Origin: Jejubacter calystegiae | Lineage (GTDB): Bacteria; Pseudomonadota; Gammaproteobacteria; Enterobacterales; Enterobacteriaceae | Length of the DNA stretch: 64,000 nt | Reading direction: 5' to 3' | Assembly (NCBI RefSeq): GCF_005671395.1 | Contig: NZ_CP040428.1 | Span: forward strand, 1,612,001 to 1,676,000 | In this document: positions 54,278-62,446 of the stretch, piece by piece | Numbering within the stretch: position 1 is the first letter of the stretch | Layout: every line of letters starts with the position of its first letter | Position numbers and translations under genes: made by a program | The notes under the pieces: model-generated | What the model saw: only the letters and a program-made list of their open reading frames with translations | Databases searched by the model: none | What the model was told of the DNA's origin: nothing

Positions 54278-56014
54278 ATGGATGTTAGGAATATCCTTAA
54301 TAATAAGCTTGAGCAGGCATTTCAGGCATTGTTTTTGAATAGCTTTCAGAAAGTCTCTGTACGTCCTTCGGCTCGCCATAATTTTGGTGACTATCAGGTC
54401 AATAGTATTATGGGCGTGGCGAAGCAGAATGGTAAAACGCCTGTGGAAATGGCGGCTGAGCTGGCTAATTATATTGAAAGTCGGGCCAATGACGATGGCG
54501 TTATTGCGAAGCTGGAGGTTGTGGCCCCGGGGTTTATTAATATTTTTCTGAATCCCGACTGGCTGGCGAACCGCCTGAGTGCGGCACTGGCGGATCCGCG
54601 GCTGGGCGTGGAGCGCGTGGCGCCGCAGACCATTGTGGTGGACTACTCGTCGCCGAACGTGGCGAAAGAGATGCACGTCGGGCATTTGCGATCGACCATT
54701 ATCGGCGACGCTTCGGTACGTACCCTGACCTTCCTGGGCCATAAGGTGATTCGCGCTAACCATCTCGGCGACTGGGGCACTCAGTTCGGGATGCTGATTG
54801 CCTTTCTGGAACAGGCTGAAAGCCGCGATGATATTTCGCTTTCCGACCTTGAAGGTTTCTACCGGGCGGCGAAAAAACGCTATGACGACGATGAAGCGTT
54901 CGCCCGCCGCGCTCGCCAGTATGTGGTTCGCCTGCAGCAGGGGGACGAATGGTGTCGCAAGATGTGGCGCAAGCTGGTCGAGATCTCGATGGCGCAGAAC
55001 CAGCGCAACTACGATCGCCTGAATGTCACCCTGAAGCCGCAGCATATTATGGGGGAAAGCCTGTACAACGATATGCTGCCCGGAATTGTGGACGATCTGC
55101 TTAAGCGCGGTATCGCCAGCGAAAGCGACGGCGCCGTGGTGGTCTATCTGGACGACTTCCGTAATAAGGAAGGTGAACCTATGGGGGTGATCGTCCGTAA
55201 AAGCGATGGCGGCTACCTCTATACCACCACCGATATCGCCTGCGCGAAGTATCGTTACGAACATTTCCACGCCGATCGCATGATCTACTATATCGATGCC
55301 CGTCAGCACCAGCATCTGATGATGGCCTGGGAGATTGTCCGTAAGGCGGGCTATGTGCCGGAATCGGTCAGCCTGGAGCACCATATGTTCGGTATGATGC
55401 TGGATAAACAGGGCCGCCCGTTTAAGACCCGTGAAGGCGGTACCGTTAAGCTTTCCGAGCTGTTGGACGAGGCGGTGGTCCGTGCCCGCAAACTGGTGGC
55501 GGAAAAGTCGCCACAGTTGCCGGAAGCGGAGCTGGATTCGCTGGCAGAAATTATCGGCATTGGCGCCGTGAAGTATGCGGACCTTTCGAAGAATCGCACC
55601 ACCGATTACATCTTCGACTGGGACAGCATGCTGTCGTTTGAGGGCAATACCGCGCCCTATATTCAGTACGCCTGCGCGCGCATCGCCTCTATCTTTAGGC
55701 GAGCGAATCTGACGGTGGAACAACTTGAAGGTGAGATTTCACTGAATACTGACAGAGAGAGGATGCTTGCGGTACGTCTGTTGCAGTTTGAAGAGACGCT
55801 ACAGCTTGTGGCCCGGGAAGGGACGCCCCATGTGATGTGCGCGTACCTTTACGATCTGGCCGGGCTGTTTTCACGCTTCTATACCGACTGCCCGATACTG
55901 AACAGCGACTCGTCGGCGCTGCGCGTCAGCCGCCTGAAGCTGGTGGCGCTCACGGAGCGTACCCTTAAGCAGGGCCTGGAAACCCTGGGGATTCAGACCG
56001 TTGAACGGATGTAA
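54278..56014 (+). CDS. Divergent arginyl-tRNA synthetase (578 aa), probable second copy
   Basis: A class I synthetase with the length of E. coli ArgS (577). The HIGH motif appears as HVGHLRST and the KMSKS region as the [13 protein letters not shown] loop seen in E. coli Arg[29 protein letters not shown] and the C-terminal anticodon-binding end IQTVERM are also conserved. It should be active. The identity to E. coli ArgS looks far lower than expected for a core enterobacterial gene, particularly over the first ~100 residues. Its link to adiA and an ArgR paralogue suggests a specialised copy induced when arginine is drained. Confidence 0.85.
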   Translation: MDVRNILNNKLEQAFQALFLNSFQKVSVRPSARHNFGDYQVNSIMGVAKQNGKTPVEMAAELANYIESRANDDGVIAKLEVVAPGFINIFLNPDWLANRLSAALADPRLGVERVAPQTIVVDYSSPNVAKEMHVGHLRSTIIGDASVRTLTFLGHKVIRANHLGDWGTQFGMLIAFLEQAESRDDISLSDLEGFYRAAKKRYDDDEAFARRARQYVVRLQQGDEWCRKMWRKLVEISMAQNQRNYDRLNVTLKPQHIMGESLYNDMLPGIVDDLLKRGIASESDGAVVVYLDDFRNKEGEPMGVIVRKSDGGYLYTTTDIACAKYRYEHFHADRMIYYIDARQHQHLMMAWEIVRKAGYVPESVSLEHHMFGMMLDKQGRPFKTREGGTVKLSELLDEAVVRARKLVAEKSPQLPEAELDSLAEIIGIGAVKYADLSKNRTTDYIFDWDSMLSFEGNTAPYIQYACARIASIFRRANLTVEQLEGEISLNTDRERMLAVRLLQFEETLQLVAREGTPHVMCAYLYDLAGLFSRFYTDCPILNSDSSALRVSRLKLVALTERTLKQGLETLGIQTVERM

Positions 56015-56034
56015 CTAAAATTCTCTGTGGCCAG

Positions 56035-56064
56035 AAGGCTCCCTGCTTGCGGTGGCGCCTTTTT
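56035..56064 (+). terminator. Terminator of the argS-like gene
   Basis: AAGGCTCC...GGCGCC followed by TTTTTAG forms a stem-loop with a T-run about 20 bases after the stop. It overlaps the stop of the minus-strand ORF at 56063. Confidence 0.65.
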
Positions 56065-56278
56065 AGTTATGGTCACCGGCCCCCAGACGTTGCAGGCAGG
56101 CGATAAGCTCCTGTTGACTGATATCGATATACTCCAGCACCCGTCCGTAGAGCATCGCGGTGGGCACCGAACGTCCACCCAGTTCGCGCTGGGTATTATG
56201 TAGCACCCACAGGATGGTGCGCTCGGTTTGCGTCAGGCCGTCGCGGACATCCGGGAGTGTGCGTGATGTTGTATTCAT
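56063..56278 (-). CDS. Small uncharacterised protein, possible winged-helix (71 aa)
   Basis: The predicted protein is mostly helical and hydrophilic. It contains LTQTERTILWVLHNTQRELGGRSVPTAMLYGRVLEYIDISQQEL, which looks like a compact DNA-binding or protein-interaction helix bundle. No signal peptide or membrane segment is seen. I do not recognise the family with certainty. It is preceded on the same strand by two very small ORFs with good ribosome sites. Confidence 0.55.
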   Translation of the reverse strand: MNTTSRTLPDVRDGLTQTERTILWVLHNTQRELGGRSVPTAMLYGRVLEYIDISQQELIACLQRLGAGDHN

Positions 56279-56296
56279 TACTCACAGCGTTGACGA

Positions 56297-56368
56297 TCAT
56301 GCCGGCAGCAAAGCACGCTGGTCATGGATTGAGAGTCCTGACGGACGGTAAATACAGGGGCCAGTCAT
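56297..56368 (-). CDS. Very small ORF (23 aa) with good ribosome site
   Basis: ATG at 56368, with CGGAGGCG about eight bases upstream. The peptide begins MTGPCIYRPSGLSIHDQ and has no clear domain. Kept only because of its ribosome site and its place just before the 71-aa ORF; it may be noise. Confidence 0.25.
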   Translation of the reverse strand: MTGPCIYRPSGLSIHDQRALLPA

Positions 56369-56568
56369 ACGAAATCGCCTCCGGTTTCATCTGAACCTGT
56401 ACACCGGTTGATAATTCGAACTTGTTCCCTCAAGTCGGGGCGTCTGTTTTGGCAGACTCCCTGCTCTCGATTATGCAGAATAATTCCAGTCAATCAGATT
56501 GATGTCAATGCCCACACTCCCGGACGGTATATCTGTCGGTGTGTAATGACAACTCCTGCTCAAGCGTT

Positions 56569-56661
56569 TTACCCATGATACTCCCCCGCCCCAGCATGAA
56601 CGGGAGAAGATGCAACAGTATCCCTGGTGTGGGATAAAAACGTTTTGAATTTTACGAACAT
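56569..56661 (-). CDS. Very small ORF (30 aa) with strong ribosome site
   Basis: ATG at 56661, with AGGAG five to six bases upstream. The peptide starts MFVKFKTFLSHTRDTVASS and ends with a Gly/His-rich tail (HAGAGEYHG). This shape is vaguely like a leader plus core peptide. No modification enzyme is seen next to it, so no function is claimed. Confidence 0.3.
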   Translation of the reverse strand: MFVKFKTFLSHTRDTVASSPVHAGAGEYHG

Positions 56662-56756
56662 GACTTCTCCTCATAAAAAACCAGTAAACGCCTGAATAAA
56701 TCCTCAAAGAACGAATAACTCTTTTTGCGATTTTAAAAATAAAAACTGGACACAAT

Positions 56757-56782
56757 AAAAAAGCCCCTTCATCTGAAGGGGC
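56757..56782 (-). terminator. Terminator of the cupin gene
   Basis: On the minus strand GCCCCTTCAGATGAAGGGGC is followed by TTTTTT. It lies about 165 bases after the cupin stop. Confidence 0.85.
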
Positions 56783-56945
56783 ATGCTGCCAAATGATGAT
56801 ATAATGACGGCATGACTGGACCAGCCTCCCGGGTTATTCCCCGGCGCCAGCAGGGCCTGGCGCCGTTCGCTACACCACGGATTACCGATCATGACCTCCC
56901 CGGCCACGCCACATAATGGCAACTAACATGCAGTTGGCAAAACAA

Positions 56946-57332
56946 TCAAAACTCGCATCTGACTTTATTAGGATCCTCGCCATAAGGAGGTGAGTAAATA
57001 ACGAGTATTTTAACTGGTTCATCACTAATAGCGGTAAACACATGCATCACATCCGGTGGAAAATAACAACAGTCACCCGGTCCCAGTTCGGCCTCCTGCC
57101 CGTCAATCTCAGCCAGAGCTCTGCCCTCCAGGATATAACAGACCTGCTCCATACCTGGATGCGCATGAGGCTGCGCCCCTTTCCCTTTCTGAAGGGTTCC
57201 GTGGAGAACTTCCAGGTGCTGCGCACCAACCGTATCAGGGCCGATAAGACGGCGGTTAGTGGTGCCAGTATGGTTAACCGGATGATAACCAGGAACATCT
57301 TTAAGGCGGACAAAATAATTATGAGTGGCCAT
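56946..57332 (-). CDS. Small cupin-domain protein (128 aa)
   Basis: A single-domain cupin. The first motif is HAHPGMEQVCYILEGRALAEIDG, with His, His and Glu ligands, and the second is GDCCYFPPDVMHVFTAISDEPVKILVIYSPP with the last His. It is probably a metal-binding dioxygenase-, isomerase- or sensor-type protein; the reaction is unknown. It is divergent from a LysR gene across a 190-base region holding TAATATTA motifs, so it is likely regulated by it, along with the CoA-transferase beyond. Confidence 0.8.
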   Translation of the reverse strand: MATHNYFVRLKDVPGYHPVNHTGTTNRRLIGPDTVGAQHLEVLHGTLQKGKGAQPHAHPGMEQVCYILEGRALAEIDGQEAELGPGDCCYFPPDVMHVFTAISDEPVKILVIYSPPYGEDPNKVRCEF

Positions 57333-57482
57333 ATTTCTTTCTCTTTTAAATGAAGTCCCCTTGTGTAACCCAATGAATTATCGGGTATATATTTTTCCAG
57401 ATCCTTACTGAAGCAATTTTCGAGCAACTCACCTCCAGTGAAGGGTGGCAAATTATAGTGGAATATCCAAGAGACATAATCC

Positions 57483-57512
57483 AATATTAATAGCGTGGTT
57501 TTTAATATTAAT
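57483..57512. promoter_or_regulatory. Repeated AATATTAATA motifs between cupin and LysR genes
   Basis: Two copies of AATATTAAT (57483-57491 and 57504-57512) lie 18 bases apart, just before the LysR start. Related motifs recur upstream of the CoA-transferase gene. They are candidate LysR operator half-sites. Confidence 0.45.
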
Positions 57513-57523
57513 AATGTCTCACT

Positions 57524-58435
57524 ATGATTTCAGAACGTCAGTTATCTCAGTTCATTGCGGTCGCGGAAGAACTTCATTTTGGCCGTGCCGCACTCAGACT
57601 TAATATGGCCCAGCCTCCGCTCAGCCAGGCTATCAAACGGCTGGAGGCAGCCATTGGTGTGCCCCTGTTTATCAGGGATAAACACTCTGTAACCCTGACT
57701 CCTGCAGGTAAGGTCTTTCTTGATGAGGCCAGAGAATTACAATCCCGCAGCCGCATGGCTGTTGAGGCCGCCCGGCGTGCGGGTGACGGCTATACCGGGA
57801 AAATAGTCGTCGGATTCGTGGGATCAGTCAGTTATGAACTGGTACCCGGTATACTCAGCCGTTTCAGGAATAAATATCCTTCCATACATATTGATTTACG
57901 TGAACAGACCTCCGCAGAACAGCTTGAAAGTCTGCGTTCAGGATGTATTGACGTGGGCGTTCTGCGCTTACCATTGAGCAATACTTCTGATATCGATATC
58001 CAGACTGTTGCCACCGAAAAACTCATGATTGCCCTCCCTGAACATCATTCTCTTGCCGGTAAGCCCTCGGTGGCACTAAAAGATCTGTCCCAGGAAAAAT
58101 TCATGAATTTTCCGGCGGATAAGGTACCCCACCTTCATTCAAAACTTATTATGGCCTGCGATGAGGCAGGTTTCAGTCCGAATGTAGTTACAGAGGCATG
58201 GCAGATTACCAGCATACTCAGTCTGGTCAGTTCGGGGATGGGTGTTGCATTATTGCCGGCCCAGGCGAGGAGTAGCCATTATCCGGGCGTAATCTTCCGT
58301 CAGATCGCGGTCCCGTCAATCCATCTTGAGCTAAAAATTGCCGTTGCCTGCCGCAAAGACGATGCTTCTGTCGGTGTGAGTGCTATGGTTTCCGTTATCA
58401 ATGAGGCAGGTGAAGCTTTATCGCGTGCCACCTGA
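57524..58435 (+). CDS. LysR-family transcriptional regulator (303 aa)
   Basis: The winged helix ISERQLSQFIAVAEELHFGRAALRLNMAQPPLSQAIKRLEAAIGVPLFIRDKHSVTLTPAG is of the BenM/CatM/CynR type. The effector domain shows VGFVGSVSYELVPGILSRFRNKYPSIHIDLREQTSAEQLESLRSGCIDVGVLRLP. It sits between the divergent cupin gene and the co-directional CoA-transferase gene and should control both. Codon use is a little more AT-rich than in the core genes. Confidence 0.9.
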   Translation: MISERQLSQFIAVAEELHFGRAALRLNMAQPPLSQAIKRLEAAIGVPLFIRDKHSVTLTPAGKVFLDEARELQSRSRMAVEAARRAGDGYTGKIVVGFVGSVSYELVPGILSRFRNKYPSIHIDLREQTSAEQLESLRSGCIDVGVLRLPLSNTSDIDIQTVATEKLMIALPEHHSLAGKPSVALKDLSQEKFMNFPADKVPHLHSKLIMACDEAGFSPNVVTEAWQITSILSLVSSGMGVALLPAQARSSHYPGVIFRQIAVPSIHLELKIAVACRKDDASVGVSAMVSVINEAGEALSRAT

Positions 58436-58459
58436 AGTATGAGCTCAACAGGAGTGCTC

Positions 58460-58480
58460 GTAATATTATATTAATATTAC
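58460..58480. promoter_or_regulatory. 21-bp perfect palindrome upstream of the CoA-transferase gene
   Basis: GTAATATTA-TAT-TAATATTAC is a perfect dyad 79-99 bases upstream of the ATG. Related sequences (TTAATATTATA at 58492 and GTAATATTTAAC at 58535) follow. It is a probable LysR binding site. Confidence 0.55.
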
Positions 58481-58558
58481 AGATCGTTTTTTTAATATTA
58501 TATTTATTTCATAATAAAGATTAAATTTGAAGCTGTAATATTTAACCAGGTAAATTTT

Positions 58559-60013
58559 ATGGCCACGAATAATCATTTAAAAAAACGAACCTTAGCCAGT
58601 GGAGAACTATTCCCTCTGAGCTGCTTGCTGGAAACACTTCACCTCGGATCTGATATCTGGGGTTCGGTCACTCTGGAAGGAGAAGATCCTGTTATTCAGT
58701 CTCCTCATTATCTGGGGGAGGCTTCTGCCAGTGCTCATCTTTCTATCGGTGTAGCAGGGGCAGCAATATGGAAGGAAAGAACAGGTAAAACCACGGACAT
58801 TACAATAAATATTCTGGATGCACTAAATCATTTGCATCCCACCCACTTCGTTCAGCAGCAGGGAAAAATGATTAATGTCGGTGCTGAATTTGTACCCGTG
58901 AATGGTCTTTTCCGCTGCCGCGATGAAAGGCATATTATGCTGGAAGCCGGTCCTCCTTATACAAAGCTTCAAAAGGGCTATCAGAACTTCTTTGACTGTG
59001 GAGATAACAAAGTCTCTTATACGCGAGAAGTAGCACAGTGGGAGTCTTTTGCCCTGGAAGAAGCGCTGTCATGCGCCGGGCTACCCGCCTGTCGTACATT
59101 TACTCCCGAGGAATGGCGCAGTCATCCACAGGGAAAATTACTGGCAGAAACACCGGTTGTAGAAATAGTAAAAATTTCTGATGGTGATCCGGTACCTTTC
59201 ATGCATACAGGCGAACTAACTGCGCCTCTGGCTGGAGTGAAAGTGTTGGATTTTACCCATGTACTGGCTGGACCGCGCAGCGCCAGAACGCTTGCGGAAT
59301 ATGGCGCAGATGTTCTGCACATTTCAACGCATCAACACCCGGATACATTTTCACAGCATCTGGGTGTGGATGTCGGCAAACGATGCGCTTACCTCGACAT
59401 GAACTCTCCAGTCGACCGTGAAAAAATGGGCTGGCTCCTTGAGGATGCCGATGTTTTCACCACCACATATCGTACATCCGTTAATGATCGGTTTGGTCTT
59501 ACACCAGAGCAGGCAGCCAATAAAAGCAGACGCGGCATAATTTATATGTCTGCCAATGCATATGGACACCGTGGCCCCTGGGCTTTCAGGCCGGGATTCG
59601 ACCAGAACGCGCAGGTCGCCTCCGGATTTGCTTATACTGAGGGGGGTGGAAACAATCCATGTTTCTCACCGGTTTTTTATCTGGCCGATTTAATAACGGG
59701 CTATCTGGCGGCTGCCGGAATGATGGCAGCCCTACTCCGGCGCGCGCGTGAGGGCGGATCTTATCATGTCAGACTTTCCCTGGCCCGCAGCGTAATGTGG
59801 GTTCAGGAACTGGGATTACTTGATACCTGCATGCAAAGTCATCTACCGGCGAAAGATACATACCGGCCACGGCTTGTTAGTTATGACAGTGTGTATGGCA
59901 CGATAACCAATCTGGCACCTCCGCTAACATTCAGCACCCTGAAACTACCACAGACAACCTGGATAGAGCCATACGGAGCCAGTGAAGCTTCCTGGTCCTC
60001 ATTCCTGCGTTAA
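58559..60013 (+). CDS. CaiB/BaiF-type (family III) CoA-transferase-like protein (484 aa)
   Basis: Residues about 220-400 hold the family III front half: PLAGVKVLDFTHVLAGPRSARTLAEYGADVLHI, then RGIIYMSANAYGHRGPWAFRPGFDQNAQVASG. Residues 80-215 look like the later half of such an enzyme (NGLFRCRDERHIMLEAG, TPEEWRSHPQGKLLAETPVVEIVKI). So the halves appear in the opposite order to CaiB, or the protein is a fused pair of partial domains. It may transfer CoA between organic acids. The substrate is unknown. It is lower in GC than neighbours and probably acquired together with the LysR and cupin genes. Confidence 0.75.
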   Translation: MATNNHLKKRTLASGELFPLSCLLETLHLGSDIWGSVTLEGEDPVIQSPHYLGEASASAHLSIGVAGAAIWKERTGKTTDITINILDALNHLHPTHFVQQQGKMINVGAEFVPVNGLFRCRDERHIMLEAGPPYTKLQKGYQNFFDCGDNKVSYTREVAQWESFALEEALSCAGLPACRTFTPEEWRSHPQGKLLAETPVVEIVKISDGDPVPFMHTGELTAPLAGVKVLDFTHVLAGPRSARTLAEYGADVLHISTHQHPDTFSQHLGVDVGKRCAYLDMNSPVDREKMGWLLEDADVFTTTYRTSVNDRFGLTPEQAANKSRRGIIYMSANAYGHRGPWAFRPGFDQNAQVASGFAYTEGGGNNPCFSPVFYLADLITGYLAAAGMMAALLRRAREGGSYHVRLSLARSVMWVQELGLLDTCMQSHLPAKDTYRPRLVSYDSVYGTITNLAPPLTFSTLKLPQTTWIEPYGASEASWSSFLR

Positions 60014-60165
60014 ACTTATGCGGGCAGTTTATCCAGTACCCGAGCGGCAGTCGCCTGATAACGCCGGGGCCAGGTCGCGCTGTTTCAGGACCACATCGAT
60101 CTTTCTGTATGCTTATGCTCTGGCGTAGGTGGAAGAAGAGCCTGATCAGGAGGCGTTGGCAGATA
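60014..60165. other. Possible gene remnant between CoA-transferase and DUF4056 genes
   Basis: On the minus strand a short open stretch ends RRYQATAARVLDKLPA-stop at about 60015. It looks like the C-terminal tail of a lost gene. No complete gene is present. Confidence 0.3.
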
Positions 60166-61307
60166 TCACTGTTCGCATAGGTAGTTTACGTGACGTCTTT
60201 GTTCAATGTCGGATATTCTGGCCATGTTCGCAAGCGCTGGAAAGTCGCTAAAGCGATAGAAACTGTTCGGTGCCGGGAGCTGCTTCATGGATTTGCCGGG
60301 CCACAGGCGTAGCTCGCCGAGGTGCGCCAGTGATATGCCATCCAGCGCTTCGGGCAGAGTTAGTGGCTGTGGACGCGCACTTTCCCCCAGTGGTAGCGTC
60401 GGCCAGCGCAGATCCCCCGTGTTATAATCCCGTCTTAGTACCAGGAATTTTTGCGGCACCCGGCAGCGGCTGTTCCACCACAGGCCATCAATACGATCGA
60501 AACGCTCCCGCGTTTTTGTGGCTGGTTGCGCATCAAGCTGAAGGAGTGCATCCGTCAGCGCCGTATCCATCGCAACGTCATATTCCTCGACCGAAGCGGC
60601 ATGGCCGGTCAGAATCAGGTTGGTCGCAATACGCGCGCCGAGCAGGTTAGAGTAGAGATCTTCTGGTGAAAAGGCGGAAACGGTTTCTGAAAAACCGCAA
60701 ACTGATTCATAACCATACCACTGCGCCACTTCATGCCAGGCCGCAACCTGGTACGCCAGACGTGCGGCCAGCCAGGCGGCGATCGTGTAACGTCTGGAGG
60801 GCTGAGAGGGGGGGAGAAGGTGAAAAGTTGGATCTCGCGTCGGGCCAGCTCTTCACCCAATGTCAGTGTAACATTCTGCCCCAGTCGTGGCTGGATTTGG
60901 CTAAACAGCCAGATCGTCATATCCGCAGTGTCGCGAACGTGCGCGATATCGATAAAACCGCCGCGCCGGGTATAAAGGATGCCATTATTTTCGCTGCCCA
61001 GCCCCGACAGATTCAGCAGTGCGGCGAAGGCGCTGTCGTTATAGCGATGCCGACCGGTGTCATCGGCTTCGACCACATTGTTAATTTTATAGAATGGTAC
61101 CGGAATGCCGAACGCGATGGCTTTCAGGTTGTATCCAAAGGCACAGCAGGGGCGTAGTCCGTCGGGTTGTGCAAGCGGCTCTGTAGTTGGCCATGCCCGG
61201 GTCGCCTGCTGATGTGGCGGATTACTGAAATCTGTTGGAATGGGAATGCTCGCGATGGCGGCTGTGCTGAACAGCGACGCGCACAGCGTAATAATTCGGA
61301 CGATCAA
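60166..61307 (-). pseudogene. DUF4056-like exported protein gene, split by a frameshift at a G7/C7 tract
   Basis: The first reading frame starts at 61307 (TTG within the BamA-like stop). It has a signal peptide and RPCCAFGYNLKAIAFGIPVPF, then GGFIDIAHVRDTADMTIWL, features I associate with DUF4056. It runs out of its family pattern after the C7 run (plus-strand G7 at 60808-60814). The family pattern resumes in another frame as RRYTIAAWLAARLAYQVAAWHEVAQWYGYESV and continues to the stop at 60166. One added C (C8) would restore a single ~380-residue protein. It could be a real pseudogene, a phase-variable gene or a sequencing error. Confidence 0.7.
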
Positions 61308-62446
61308 AATGCTTCTCCCGCCTGGAAATAGAAGCCGCTACTGCCTTTACCTACCCCAAAGTCGAGCCTGACGTTCATACGTGGTTTGAACTCGAAGCGA
61401 TAACCCACCCCGGCAGAGGGCAGCCAGCGCGATTTGCCTAACTGACTGAACCGGGGGGACATAGTGCCGCCGCCGATCCAGCCGACAATACCGTGACGCC
61501 AGCTGAGCTTATGACGTAGCTCTAGTTGGCTGCTGACGGCGTTGCGATCGCGATAACGACCTTCGTAATAGCCGCGCATGCGGTGGCTGCTGCCCAGTAG
61601 CGGCAGCATATTCCATGGAACGTCTCCCTGAGTGAAGTGTCCGTTCACCTCCCAGGCCAGGATGTCGCGCTGGTCCAGGGCGTGGTACAGACTGTAGCGA
61701 CTCTCATATTCGTTAAAGCGGGTGTTGCTGCCCAGATCTGGCGCGTAGCGGGTATAACGCATAAACAGGGTTTGGCCTTTACGCGGATTAGGTACGAAGT
61801 CGCGAGAATCATAGTTCAGGCTGATGCTAAATCCGGAACTGGTGACCGAAGCACCATCTGGTTCTTTCAGCAGTGGCCCGGTGTGGGCATCGTCAATCTG
61901 TCCGGCATGAAGTGTGGAAAACGACCAACCAATCCCCATCCAGGTATTCGGTGCGATGCGCCGATAAAGGTCCGGGCGGATGCTGAATGCTTGTGCCGTG
62001 TATTTTTGTTTGTGGCTGTCGCGTGCCCCGGCGCGGAAACCACGACCCCAGTAATAGGTCGGAGTGTTGTCCAGCGCACCGTCAAGGAAGATCCGCCAGC
62101 GATCGTCAGCGAAAAAAGCGTAGTTCTTCATGCTCAGCCCCAATGCACCAGTAGAGCTAACATAGCCACTCAGCGAGAGCGTTGAATTTTGCGTGTCGGG
62201 ACCGCTGGTGTCGGGTCGGTACATGCCGACCACCGCCGCACCAACACCCAACCCCAGCTCCGGAGTATAAAAAGGACCGGGCATCACGCCCCAGTCGATG
62301 CCTTTACTGGCATCGAATTTCCCGTCCGCCCCCAGCTTGTTAAGCCAGGTGTCTATGCGCTCCCGGGAAGGCAACAAGCTGTCGGCATGCGCGGTCTGAT
62401 GGAAAGTCAGGCAGCAGAATACGACCGCCAGGTAACGCCAATACAT
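61304..62446 (-). CDS. BamA/TamA-like outer-membrane beta-barrel protein (380 aa)
   Basis: A signal peptide (residues 1-21, ending AHA) precedes a beta-barrel with alternating polar and hydrophobic strands. FTPELGLGVGAA-type and SSGFSISLNYDSRDFVPNPRKGQTLFMRYTRY segments match the surface antigen (D15/Omp85) barrel. It ends in GSSGFYFQAGEAF, a C-terminal aromatic signal for BAM-mediated insertion. There are no POTRA repeats. It overlaps both neighbours by a few bases, so the three genes form one operon. Confidence 0.75.
   Translation of the reverse strand: MYWRYLAVVFCCLTFHQTAHADSLLPSRERIDTWLNKLGADGKFDASKGIDWGVMPGPFYTPELGLGVGAAVVGMYRPDTSGPDTQNSTLSLSGYVSSTGALGLSMKNYAFFADDRWRIFLDGALDNTPTYYWGRGFRAGARDSHKQKYTAQAFSIRPDLYRRIAPNTWMGIGWSFSTLHAGQIDDAHTGPLLKEPDGASVTSSGFSISLNYDSRDFVPNPRKGQTLFMRYTRYAPDLGSNTRFNEYESRYSLYHALDQRDILAWEVNGHFTQGDVPWNMLPLLGSSHRMRGYYEGRYRDRNAVSSQLELRHKLSWRHGIVGWIGGGTMSPRFSQLGKSRWLPSAGVGYRFEFKPRMNVRLDFGVGKGSSGFYFQAGEAF

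Larger units (their letters stand above)
56279..56945. other. Region of very small ORFs and terminator, no large gene
   Basis: About 670 bases without a normal-size gene. On the minus strand are two short ORFs with good Shine-Dalgarno sequences (56569-56661 and 56297-56368) and the terminator of the upstream cupin gene (56757-56782). The base composition is lower in GC than the core genes. It may be a decayed region. Confidence 0.5.
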
